Part shown: positions 1 through 8,030 of the stretch, one piece after another
How positions within the stretch are numbered: position 1 is the first letter of the stretch
How the letters are laid out: each line of letters begins with the position of its first letter
Source: DATKDF01 sp963752045
Lineage (GTDB): Bacteria; Acidobacteriota; Vicinamibacteria; Vicinamibacterales; SCN-69-37
DNA length: 64,000 nucleotides
NCBI GenBank assembly: GCA_963752045.1
Contig: CAVVWN010000008.1
Location: 930,001-994,000, forward strand
Direction: 5' to 3'
Made by a program: the position numbers and the translations under genes
The notes under the pieces: model-generated
Databases searched by the model: none
The model's input: only the letters and a program-made list of their open reading frames with translations
Told to the model about the DNA's origin: nothing

Positions 1-1328
1 CCCGAGAGCGACTTGACGAGGGAACGGGCCCGCTCCGGGGCAAACAGGAAGTCCTCCAGATAGCCGTGGACGTGGCGGCTCGTGCCGCCGATGGTGACGG
101 TATCGTTGCCGTCGGCGACGGTGTCGGCCACCGTGCGCTCGGGATCGAGCTGCTCCCGCTGCTGGTCGAAGTAGGCGATTTGAACGTTGGCGCCGCGGCG
201 AACCTCCCCGGTGTCGGGCACGAGCTCACCGGCGAGCAGCCGCAGCAGCGTCGTCTTTCCGGTGCCGTTCGGACCGATGAGCCCGATTCGGTCTCCGCGC
301 ATGATGCGCGTCGAGAAGTCGCGGACGACCGTGCGGTGGTCGTAGGATTTCGTCACGCGATCGACCTCGAAGACCAGGCGGCCCGAGCGGCTCGACGCGT
401 CTATCTCCGCGCGGACGCTGCCGGTCTGAGTCCGACGGGCGGCCCGCTCCTCGCGCATCTTCATGAGCGCCCGGACCCGGCCTTCGTCGCGCGTGCGCCG
501 GGCCTTGATGCCACGCCGGAGCCACGCTTCCTCGCGTGAGAGCAGCGTGTCGAACTTCTGCTGCGCCAGCGTTTCGTTCTCGAGCCAGGCCTCCTTCTTC
601 TCGAGGAAGGACCGGTAGCCACCCGGCCACGAGCGCAACTGCCCGCGATCGAGCTCGACGATGCGCGTGGCGAGCCTCTCGAGAAACGCGCGATCGTGCG
701 TCACGAAGACGACCGCGCCCCGGTAGTCGGCGAGCAGCGTCTCGAGCCACTCGATGGCATCGATGTCCAGGTGATTGGTCGGCTCGTCGAGGAGCAGGAG
801 CGTGGGTTCGGCGACGAGCGCTCGCGCGAGGAGCGCCCGGCGCCGCCATCCGCCAGACAACGCATCCACCCGGACGTCCGGGTCGAGGCCCAGGCGGGCA
901 ATCACGTTCTCGACGCGCTGTTCGACGCGCCAGCCGTCTCGCTCGTCGAGCGTGTGCTGCAGACGGCCGAGCGCGGCCAGACGGGCCGGCGTCGGATCGG
1001 CGGCGACGTCGACCGCCGCATGGTGGTACTCGCGAACGAGATCGCGGAGGTCGTCGAGCCCCTCTGCCACCAGGTCGAACACGGTATCGGCGACGCCAGG
1101 CGGCACGTCCTGGGCGAGTCGCGCGATCCGCAGCCCAGGCGCGCGCCAGACCGAGCCTGCATCGGGAGGCCGTTCGCCCGAGAGCATCTGCAGCAGCGTG
1201 GACTTGCCGGCCCCGTTGCGGCCGATGATGGCGATGCGCTCGCCGTCGTCGATCTGGAGGCTGGCCTCGTCGACGAGCGGCAGGTGGCCGAACGCTATCG
1301 AGACGCGGTCGAGCGTGATGACGGGCAC
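1..1328 (-). CDS. ABC-F family ATPase (Uup/YheS-like), C-terminus cut by window edge
   Basis: This is a soluble ABC-F protein with two nucleotide-binding domains in one chain and no membrane segment. Such proteins act on ribosomes and not in transport. The first Walker A motif (GRNGAGKS) lies near residues 37-44, followed by an LSGGW signature and the Walker B stretch LLLDEPTNHLD. An Arg/Lys-rich linker and a second Walker A (GPNGTGKTT) follow. The likely start is a GTG at 1328-1326 giving MPVITLDRVS. About 442 codons are present and the final part lies beyond base 1. It follows the secreted gene at 1345-1830 by 16 bases on the same strand. The family is certain; the ABC-F subgroup is not. 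Confidence 0.9.
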   Translation of the reverse strand, partial: MPVITLDRVSIAFGHLPLVDEASLQIDDGERIAIIGRNGAGKSTLLQMLSGERPPDAGSVWRAPGLRIARLAQDVPPGVADTVFDLVAEGLDDLRDLVREYHHAAVDVAADPTPARLAALGRLQHTLDERDGWRVEQRVENVIARLGLDPDVRVDALSGGWRRRALLARALVAEPTLLLLDEPTNHLDIDAIEWLETLLADYRGAVVFVTHDRAFLERLATRIVELDRGQLRSWPGGYRSFLEKKEAWLENETLAQQKFDTLLSREEAWLRRGIKARRTRDEGRVRALMKMREERAARRTQTGSVRAEIDASSRSGRLVFEVDRVTKSYDHRTVVRDFSTRIMRGDRIGLIGPNGTGKTTLLRLLAGELVPDTGEVRRGANVQIAYFDQQREQLDPERTVADTVADGNDTVTIGGTSRHVHGYLEDFLFAPERARSLVKSLS

Positions 1329-1344
1329 GGAGCGAAACGGCCGA

Positions 1345-1830
1345 TCACTTGCGCTTCGTCACGGCCGTGGAGTCGCCGGTCCGGTGGTCGGAGATCTGGA
1401 AACGCAGGAACGCATGCACGGCCGCAAGCGCCTCGGCGTCCGACGAGACGATGTCCACGCGTCCGCCGCGCTCGGTTTCCCGGTAGCGGTACTCAATCCG
1501 ATCCTTCAGGCGCGCGAGGTCGTCAGCGCCGGTCACGGCCGTGCCCGCGTGGACGGCCTGTGGGGTCGAGAAGTCGCCGGCTTTGAAGTGCGCGGGCAGC
1601 ATCTGCAGGTGCCGTCGAATGGCCGCGAGGTTCGTGGCGTCGCCAGGGTCTTTCACCGAGACGTCGATGGCGCCGCCATCGTCATACAGGTGGAAGTGGT
1701 GGGCCGTGGCCTCCTGGTCGAAACCCATCACCATGCCCTGATGCTGGCGGGTCGCCGGATCCGGATGCTGGGCGAACACGGGGAGCGCGGCCAGTAGCGC
1801 GGCCGCAAGTGCGGCTGTGAATGGGTGCAT
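1345..1830 (-). CDS. Secreted protein of the family often mislabelled aspartate carbamoyltransferase
   Basis: This encodes 161 residues starting MHPFTAALAAALLAALPVFA, a typical signal peptide ending in AxA. The mature part has the pattern GMVMGFDQEATAHHFHL followed by DGGAIDVSV and ends in AVHAFLRFQISDH. I recognise this pattern from acidobacterial and proteobacterial proteins that databases often call aspartate carbamoyltransferase. It has no resemblance to real PyrB, which has a carbamoyl-phosphate-binding STRT motif and is cytoplasmic. The repeated histidines could bind metal, but no function is established. I chose the ATG at 1830 because upstream codons in this frame add no signal-like sequence. 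Confidence 0.75.
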   Translation of the reverse strand: MHPFTAALAAALLAALPVFAQHPDPATRQHQGMVMGFDQEATAHHFHLYDDGGAIDVSVKDPGDATNLAAIRRHLQMLPAHFKAGDFSTPQAVHAGTAVTGADDLARLKDRIEYRYRETERGGRVDIVSSDAEALAAVHAFLRFQISDHRTGDSTAVTKRK

Positions 1831-1966
1831 GTTCAGTCCTCTGGTACCTGGCAATCTGGAACCTACCAACACTAGCACCGGAGGCGCTCGGAGCACCAAA
1901 CCGTCGGTTTCCTGGCGCCTTTGGAATATGCTACGCGCTCAGAAGCAGGTGCGAGGAGGACGACGG

Positions 1967-2911
1967 ATGAAGCTCAGAGGCGCGTGGGTCGTCGTGACCT
2001 GCCTGTTGACGGCGGTGCCAGCCGGTGCCGGTCAGCAGGCGCCGCCGGCGCCGCCAGCGCCGCAGGCGGTGCAGATCAGTGCGTCGGTCGAGCGCGACGT
2101 CCGGTTTGGCTGGGTGTCGGGTCTGGCGCTCCTCATGGACGTCTATCGGCCCACGCCCGGAAACGGCCGGGGCATCGTGGTCGTGCCCGGCAACGGGTGG
2201 GGGACGGCGACGACGTACGACGCGCCGCCCAACACGGAAATGGCTGCCCGCGCCACGCCCACCTACGTCGACTATTTCCTGGCTGGAGGCTACACGGTCT
2301 TCGTCCCGAACGTGCGCATGACGCCGCGGTTCGTCTACCCGGACCCGGTGCTCGACGTGCAGCGGGCCGTGAGGTTCATCCGCAATTCCGCAACTCAGTG
2401 GGGCATCGACCCGAATCAGCTGGGCGCCTACGGCGTGTCATCCGGGGGGCATCTGGCCTCGTTGCTCGGCGTGCTCGACGGTGCCGGATCGGCGTCGAGC
2501 GAGGACGCGGTCGAGAGGCAGAGCGCCCGCGTGCAGGCCGTCGCCACGTTGATGGGCCCGTTCGACCTCACTCGCGTCCCAACCGCTCGGGCCACCGACA
2601 TTCTCAGCGCCTTCATCGGGATGCCGCTCGACGGCGCGACGGCCGCCGAACGCCGGCGCGAGGCGTCGCCAGTGACCTACGTCTCGGCAGGCGATGCGCC
2701 GACGCTCCTGATCCATGGTGACGCCGACGACCTCGTCCCGATCGAACAGTCGCAGGCGATGGAACAGGCGCTCGTGAAGGCGGGCGTGGCCAGTCGGCTC
2801 ATCGTCGTCCCGGGTGGTGGTCACGGGGGAGAAGTCATCAACGCGCAGCGTGGCGTCTTCATGAGGGACGTGGTGGCCTGGTTCGACCAGTATCTGGGCG
2901 CGAGCCGCTGA
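1967..2911 (+). CDS. Secreted alpha/beta hydrolase (BD-FAE/lipase-like)
   Basis: This is a 314-residue exported esterase-type hydrolase. A signal peptide (MKLRGAWVVVTCLLTAVPAG) leads into a Pro/Ala-rich linker at about residues 24-35 and then the hydrolase fold. The nucleophile motif is GVSSGGH with Ser near residue 158. The acid lies in HGDADDLVP and the catalytic His in GGGHGG near the C-terminus, so the triad is complete. The start is well supported by an AGGAGGA ribosome-binding site at 1954-1960, six bases before the ATG. The substrate cannot be read from sequence; related enzymes hydrolyse esters or peptides. It diverges from the secreted gene at 1345-1830. Confidence 0.85.
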   Translation: MKLRGAWVVVTCLLTAVPAGAGQQAPPAPPAPQAVQISASVERDVRFGWVSGLALLMDVYRPTPGNGRGIVVVPGNGWGTATTYDAPPNTEMAARATPTYVDYFLAGGYTVFVPNVRMTPRFVYPDPVLDVQRAVRFIRNSATQWGIDPNQLGAYGVSSGGHLASLLGVLDGAGSASSEDAVERQSARVQAVATLMGPFDLTRVPTARATDILSAFIGMPLDGATAAERRREASPVTYVSAGDAPTLLIHGDADDLVPIEQSQAMEQALVKAGVASRLIVVPGGGHGGEVINAQRGVFMRDVVAWFDQYLGASR

Positions 2912-2917
2912 CGTCAG

Positions 2918-4294
2918 TCAGCCCGCCTGCCTCTCGGCTAGCCACCGCTCGATTCCCGCCGGGACGAGATAGGCGACGAGCGCGAAGCCGATCGCGGCGA
3001 GAAACGGCGCGGTCCAGTCAGCGATGAAGTCACCGTAGGCCCAGACGCCCATGCCGACGGCGAGCGACGCGTACGCGCTTGCCGGACCACCCACGCGCGT
3101 GAACAACGCGAAACAGGAGACGACCACGACCCCGGCGCTGCCGAAGGCCGACGCGGTGAGCACCAGGTCGTACATCGTGTTCGCCCCGAGCGCGAGCCAG
3201 GTGGCGACGATGCCGAGCGCGAGCACCGATCCGCGCGTCCAGCGCAGTCGTTGCTTCTCGGAGAGGCCCGGCAGAAACGGGAGAATCCCGTTGTGTGAGA
3301 GCAGGCCGCCCGCGGCGAGCAGCGTCGAGTCGACGGTCGACAGGATGATCGAGACGAGTGCCCCGCTGAAGAGGATGTGGGGAATCGTGCCGAGGTACCG
3401 TGCCGCGAGCGTCGGCACCAGCTCTTCGGGAGCGGCAAGTTCGGGAACGAGCGTCGGGCCAACGAGGCCGAGAAAGACCGGGATGAGTCCGAACCCGATG
3501 TAGAGGCCTGCGCCGCCGAGCGTGCCCCACTTGGCGACCCGCGCCGAGCGGGCGCCGATGATCCGCTGCAGGATCTCGGCCGCGAGGAGGCTGCCGAAAA
3601 CCGGGACGGCCCATTCCTCCATCACCGCAAGCGGCGAACGTCCCCCGGAACCGAAGGGTTGAAACCGTTCTGGTTCGACCATCGCGAGACTGGCGCTCAT
3701 GCCGCCGGCCTCGGCCATGACCGAGACGAGGATCACCACAAGCCCGATGACGAGTGCGAGCCCCTGGACGACGTCCGTGATGGCGTCGGCCATCAGGCCT
3801 CCCAGCAGGGTGTAGACCATGACGACGAGCGCGCCGGCGAGAATCGCCAGGTCCAGATCGAGGCCGCTCGCCACGCCGAGCACCTGCCCGAAGGCCCGAA
3901 TCTGCGCCGCGCCCCAGATCACCGAGCCGGGCACGTAGAGCAGCACCATCGTGCGTTCGACGCCGGGAGAGTACCGCTCGCGGAAGAGGTCTGCGTAGGT
4001 GGTCAAGCCCCGGTTCCAGAGCGGCACCGCGAACACCAGTCCCGCGCCGATGAGGCAGAGGCCGTAGCCAAACGGGTCGGCGTTGCCGCCCGCAAGGCCG
4101 TCCGTATAGATGGACCCGGACGCGCCGATGATGGTCTCGGCGCCAAACCACGTGGCGAAGACCGAGAACGCGACGAGCACCGGTCCGAGACCGCGTCCGG
4201 CGACGAGATAGTCGCTCTCGCCGTGGATCCTCCGTGAGACCCAGGCGCCGATGCCCAGCATTGCGAGCACGTACACGGCCAGCCCGACGAGCAA
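2918..4294 (-). CDS. Sodium:solute symporter (SSS family)
   Basis: This is a polytopic inner-membrane protein of about 458 residues with the spacing of hydrophobic helices typical of SSS transporters. The family-like core includes VFATWFGAETIIGASG in helix 2 and ADAITDVVQGLALVIGLV in the middle of the protein. Substrate specificity is not predictable. The start is uncertain. I give the TTG at 4294, but a CTG at 4303 lies closer to a GGAGGT sequence, and an ATG at 4387 would overlap the divergent methyltransferase start. It converges with the hydrolase ending at 2911, with six bases between stops and no visible terminator. Confidence 0.85.
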   Translation of the reverse strand: MLVGLAVYVLAMLGIGAWVSRRIHGESDYLVAGRGLGPVLVAFSVFATWFGAETIIGASGSIYTDGLAGGNADPFGYGLCLIGAGLVFAVPLWNRGLTTYADLFRERYSPGVERTMVLLYVPGSVIWGAAQIRAFGQVLGVASGLDLDLAILAGALVVMVYTLLGGLMADAITDVVQGLALVIGLVVILVSVMAEAGGMSASLAMVEPERFQPFGSGGRSPLAVMEEWAVPVFGSLLAAEILQRIIGARSARVAKWGTLGGAGLYIGFGLIPVFLGLVGPTLVPELAAPEELVPTLAARYLGTIPHILFSGALVSIILSTVDSTLLAAGGLLSHNGILPFLPGLSEKQRLRWTRGSVLALGIVATWLALGANTMYDLVLTASAFGSAGVVVVSCFALFTRVGGPASAYASLAVGMGVWAYGDFIADWTAPFLAAIGFALVAYLVPAGIERWLAERQAG

Positions 4295-4355
4295 CAGGTT
4301 CAGGGGGACCTCCAGTCGGTGGCGGGCATGGTACGATCTCGACTTGCGTTCGACA

Positions 4356-5171
4356 ATGTCCGGAGAGCCCCAGTATCTGCTCGGCATGGCACCCGAAGAG
4401 ATCCGGCGGCTGGCTCATCAGCACGAGGCCTGGCGTGCCGAGACGGAGCGGCTCTGGGACCTGGCCGGCGTGCGTCCGGGGCAGACCGTGGTCGACCTGG
4501 GGTGCGGACCGGGATTCACGACGCTCGATCTGGCCCGCCGGGTCGGGCCGTCGGGTCGGGTCGTCGGTATCGACGCCTCGACGGCCGCCGCGCACGAGTT
4601 GCGCTCGGCGGCGGCGCGTGAGGGAGTTGCGCACGTCGAGGTCGTCGAGGCGTTCGAGGCCGACGTGGATCTGGCGTCGTACCGCCCGGACCTCGTGTTT
4701 GCCCGCTGGGTGTACTGGTTCCTGCCCGACGTCGAGGCGAGCGTGCGCCGCGTGGCGGACGCGTTGCCGCCCGGCGCGCGCCTGGTCGTCATGGACTACT
4801 GCAACTACCACGGCATCGGCACCGAGCCTGCATCGGACGTGTTTGGCAGGGTGTTTCGCGCCGTGTACGACAGCGTGCGCGCGGGCGGCGGTTCGCTCGA
4901 CATCGCCGGTCGTCTGCCGGCGATCTTCCGGACGTGCGGCTTGCGTGTCACCGATCTGGTGGCGCTCAATCGGGTCGCCAGGCCCGGCGAACCGGTGTGG
5001 GAGTGGGTATCGACGTTTCAGTCGCTGCACCTGCCTGCGCTCGTCGACACGGGATACCTCACCCGCGAGGACCTTGCCGCGTATCAGGCCTGGTGGACGT
5101 CGCTCACCCGGAATCCGGACGCGGTGTTCTTCGCGCCGCCCGTGATGGGCGTCGTGGGTGTGAAAGACTAA
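4356..5171 (+). CDS. Class I SAM-dependent methyltransferase
   Basis: This encodes a 271-residue cytoplasmic methyltransferase. SAM-binding motif I (VVDLGCGPGF) falls at about residues 45-54, followed by the acidic residue after beta-2 (VVGID) and a motif IV region near LVFARWVYWFLPD. The C-terminal half is ordinary for small-molecule methyltransferases, but no substrate class can be assigned. The ATG at 4356 gives a compact N-terminus. An in-frame extension to 4251 would overlap the divergent symporter. The gene is followed 48 bases later by the MscS channel gene. Confidence 0.85.
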   Translation: MSGEPQYLLGMAPEEIRRLAHQHEAWRAETERLWDLAGVRPGQTVVDLGCGPGFTTLDLARRVGPSGRVVGIDASTAAAHELRSAAAREGVAHVEVVEAFEADVDLASYRPDLVFARWVYWFLPDVEASVRRVADALPPGARLVVMDYCNYHGIGTEPASDVFGRVFRAVYDSVRAGGGSLDIAGRLPAIFRTCGLRVTDLVALNRVARPGEPVWEWVSTFQSLHLPALVDTGYLTREDLAAYQAWWTSLTRNPDAVFFAPPVMGVVGVKD

Positions 5172-5219
5172 GGATCGGCGCAGCCAGCCGGCGAAGAGAG
5201 GACAGGAGGGCAAGGGCGA

Positions 5220-6299
5220 GTGATGCAATTCGTGGTCGATTGGGAAGTGTGGGGCAGTCGTCTGGTGTACACCGGCGTGACGCTCGCCGTGGCGTATGCC
5301 GTCGGGCACGTGCTCAATCTCTTTGTCGTCCGCCTGATGCACGTGGCGGCCAAGACCGAGGGCGAGTGGGACGACATCATCGTCACCGAGATCAAGCGCC
5401 GCGTGCCGTTCTGGGCGCTGCTCGTCGGCGTCTGGTACGCGCTCCGGTTCTGGGACCTGGTCGACGAGACCCATACGCTGATTCTGCAGGGCCTGGTCGT
5501 TGTCGCCGGTCTCTCGGCCAGCTGGACCTCGGCGACGATTGTCAGCCGGCTGATCCGCGCGTTCAGTTCCGACAGCTCATCAGCGGTTCCCGTCACAGGT
5601 CTGACGCAGAACGTGGCGCGGATCCTCGTGATGGTGATCGGCAGCTTGATCATCCTCAACGAAGTGGGCATCGAAGTGACGCCGCTGCTCACCGTGCTCG
5701 GCGTGGGCGGCCTGGCCGTCGGCCTGGCGCTGCAGGATCCGTTGTCGAACCTCTTCTCGGGATTGTTCATTTCACTTTCCGGCCAGATCCGCGTCGGCGA
5801 TTTCGTGGAGCTCGAAGACGGCCGGAGCGGCCAGGTCGTGGACTTCGACTGGCGGTCCACGCGGCTGCAGCTGCTGCAGAACAACGTCGTCATCGTGCCG
5901 AACAACCGGCTCGCCCAGGCCATCGTCACCAACTACAATCAGCCGCAGCAGGAGATGAGCATCGTCATGCAGGTGGGCGTCGACTACGCCAGCGACCTCG
6001 AGCACGTCGAGCGCGTGACCAAGGAGGTAGCGGCGTCGGTGCTGCGCGAAGTGGAGGGCGGCGTCGCGGCGTTCGAGCCCCTGATTCGCTTCCATACGTT
6101 CGCCGATTCGAGCATCAACTTTGCGGTGATTCTGCGCGGGCACCAGTTCACGGACCAGTTCCTGCTGAAACACGAATTCGTCAAGCGGTTGCATGCGCGT
6201 TACGACCGGGAGGGCATCAACATCCCGTTCCCGATCCGCACGCTGGCGTCCCGGGAGCCCATTCCCGTGTCCGTTGTCCCGTCGAAGGGGGAGGAGTAA
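5220..6299 (+). CDS. Mechanosensitive ion channel, MscS family
   Basis: This encodes a 359-residue membrane channel expected to relieve hypo-osmotic pressure. Several N-terminal helices precede the pore-lining helix and MscS beta domain, read as LGVGGLAVGLALQDPLSNLF, with the following GDFVELEDGRSGQVVDFDWR region. The pattern PNNRLAQAIVTNY is characteristic of the family. The GTG at 5220 has a GGAGGG site about nine bases upstream; the ATG at 5223 is the alternative. The stop lies three bases before sppA, so the two are probably co-transcribed. Ion preference is unknown. Confidence 0.9.
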   Translation: MMQFVVDWEVWGSRLVYTGVTLAVAYAVGHVLNLFVVRLMHVAAKTEGEWDDIIVTEIKRRVPFWALLVGVWYALRFWDLVDETHTLILQGLVVVAGLSASWTSATIVSRLIRAFSSDSSSAVPVTGLTQNVARILVMVIGSLIILNEVGIEVTPLLTVLGVGGLAVGLALQDPLSNLFSGLFISLSGQIRVGDFVELEDGRSGQVVDFDWRSTRLQLLQNNVVIVPNNRLAQAIVTNYNQPQQEMSIVMQVGVDYASDLEHVERVTKEVAASVLREVEGGVAAFEPLIRFHTFADSSINFAVILRGHQFTDQFLLKHEFVKRLHARYDREGINIPFPIRTLASREPIPVSVVPSKGEE

Positions 6300-6302
6300 G
6301 TC

Positions 6303-8027
6303 GTGTCGTCACGCCGTGGCGTGCTGCTGGTGTTCGTGCTGATTGGGTTCGCCGTCATGTTCTCGGTGGCGGGGCTCCTGGTCCTCACGCTCGTCTCCGG
6401 AACGGCGCCGTCCGTGCAGGCGAATTCCGCGCTGTATCTGCCGGTGCGGGCGCCCTTCGAGGAAATCGAGCGCGTCGACGTTCTCCAGCTGTTCGACCGT
6501 GCGCCGGCGCTCCGCGCGACGGTCGCCCTCATCGAACGGGCCAGGCGCGACGACCGGATCACATCGCTCGTCATCCTGCCGCAGACGTCCGGCGCGCTCT
6601 GGGGCCAGTTGCAGGAGGTGCGGCAGGCCATCGTGGACTTCAAGTCGTCGGGCAAGCCCGTGACGGCCTATCTCGAGTACGGCGGCGCCGGCGAGTACTA
6701 CCTGGCTTCGGCGGCCGACCGGATTCTGATGATGCCGGCCGGGCAGCTCGACCTCTCGGGCGTCGCCACCTACGAGCTTTTCTTCCGCGGCGCCCTCGAC
6801 AAGCTCGGGATTTACCCGGACCTTCTGCACATCGGCGACTACAAGACGGCATCGAACACTTTCACGGAACGCACGTTCACGCCTGCGCACCGTGAGGTGA
6901 CCCGTGCGCTCAACCGCAGCTGGTACGAGGAGCTCGTACGCACCATTGCGGAGGGCCGCGGCCGCCCGGAGGACGAGGTGCGGGCCCTCATCGACGGCGG
7001 TCCCTACCTGGCTGCCGGCGCCAAGGAAGCCGGTCTGGTCGATGATCTGGCCTACGAGGATCAGATTCCGGATGACTCGCCCGTGCCTGGCCGCCGGCGC
7101 GTCGAGGCCGACTCGTACGAACGCAGTCGCCACGCCACCGCCACCGGGCCCCGAATCGCCCTGCTCTACGCGGTCGGCACGATTGCGAGCGGCAAGAGCG
7201 CGTTCGACATGCCAGGAGGCCAGGTTGTCGGCTCGGAAACGTTTGCGGGCTGGGTGCGGCGCGCGCGCGTCGACTCCGCCGTCCGGGCCATCGTCGTCCG
7301 CGTCGACAGCCCGGGGGGATCGGCCATCGCGAGTGAGGTCATCTGGCGGGAGCTGATGCTCGCGCGCGAGGTCAAGCCCGTCATCGTGTCGATGGGGGAC
7401 GTGGCGGCATCGGGCGGCTATTACATCGCCGCGCCCGCGCACGCGATCGTGGCCCAGCCGGGCACGATCACCGGCTCGATTGGCGTCGTCACCGGCAAGT
7501 ACGTGCTGCAGGAAACGATGGCCAAGCTCGGCATCGGCACCGGCGCGGAAAGCGACGGCGAGTTCGCCCAGATCTATTCGCCGTTCAGGCCGTTTACACC
7601 TGCAGAACGGACGCGGGTCGAAGAGCAGATGCAGGCGACCTATGAACTGTTCCTGACGCGCGTGGCCGAAGGCCGTCAGTCCACGCGCGACAAGATCGAC
7701 GCCGTGGCCCAGGGGCGCGTCTGGACCGGGCGCCAGGCCCACGAGCTCGGATTGGTCGATGAGCTCGGGGGGCTCGACCGCGCCCTCGCCATCGCGAAGG
7801 AGCGTGCCCGTATCGACGCCGACGACGACGTCTCGCTCATCGTCTATCCGGCGAAGCGGACGCTCTACGACATCGTGGCCAATCCGCTGGAGGTGGCAGC
7901 GTCAGCGCGCCTTGGCAGCGTCGCGACCCGACCGGAGCTTCAGGCGGTCCGGGCCTTCCAGTCGGTCATCGGCCGGTTCCGGAACGGCGAGCCGCTCGCC
8001 ATCATGCCGAACGTCTTCTGGAGATGA
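6303..8027 (+). CDS. sppA: Signal peptide peptidase SppA, long (67K) type
   Basis: This is a 574-residue membrane-anchored serine protease that degrades cleaved signal peptides. An N-terminal transmembrane segment (about residues 8-33) is followed by two tandem S49 domains. The general base Lys is in GDYKTASNTF at residue 181, and the nucleophile is in GDVAASGGYY at Ser370. Residue spacing matches the E. coli enzyme, in which Lys and Ser lie in different halves. The start is GTG at 6303, three bases after the MscS gene. It converges with the PpiD-like gene with only three bases between stops. Confidence 0.93.
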   Translation: MSSRRGVLLVFVLIGFAVMFSVAGLLVLTLVSGTAPSVQANSALYLPVRAPFEEIERVDVLQLFDRAPALRATVALIERARRDDRITSLVILPQTSGALWGQLQEVRQAIVDFKSSGKPVTAYLEYGGAGEYYLASAADRILMMPAGQLDLSGVATYELFFRGALDKLGIYPDLLHIGDYKTASNTFTERTFTPAHREVTRALNRSWYEELVRTIAEGRGRPEDEVRALIDGGPYLAAGAKEAGLVDDLAYEDQIPDDSPVPGRRRVEADSYERSRHATATGPRIALLYAVGTIASGKSAFDMPGGQVVGSETFAGWVRRARVDSAVRAIVVRVDSPGGSAIASEVIWRELMLAREVKPVIVSMGDVAASGGYYIAAPAHAIVAQPGTITGSIGVVTGKYVLQETMAKLGIGTGAESDGEFAQIYSPFRPFTPAERTRVEEQMQATYELFLTRVAEGRQSTRDKIDAVAQGRVWTGRQAHELGLVDELGGLDRALAIAKERARIDADDDVSLIVYPAKRTLYDIVANPLEVAASARLGSVATRPELQAVRAFQSVIGRFRNGEPLAIMPNVFWR

Positions 8028-8030
8028 GGC

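Noticed and set aside
2030..2080. GCCGCC-type repeat in the hydrolase gene
   Set aside because: It encodes the Pro/Ala linker after the signal peptide and is ordinary low-complexity coding sequence.
3030..5474. A very long open frame on the minus strand across the symporter and methyltransferase genes
   Set aside because: It has no recognisable motif, is rich in Arg, Pro and Ala, and is antisense to or out of frame with two clear genes. Such frames are expected at this GC content.
4934..6895. A 653-codon open frame overlapping the methyltransferase, MscS and sppA genes
   Set aside because: Its residues are Arg/Ala/Gly-rich with no domain, and three conserved genes explain the region.
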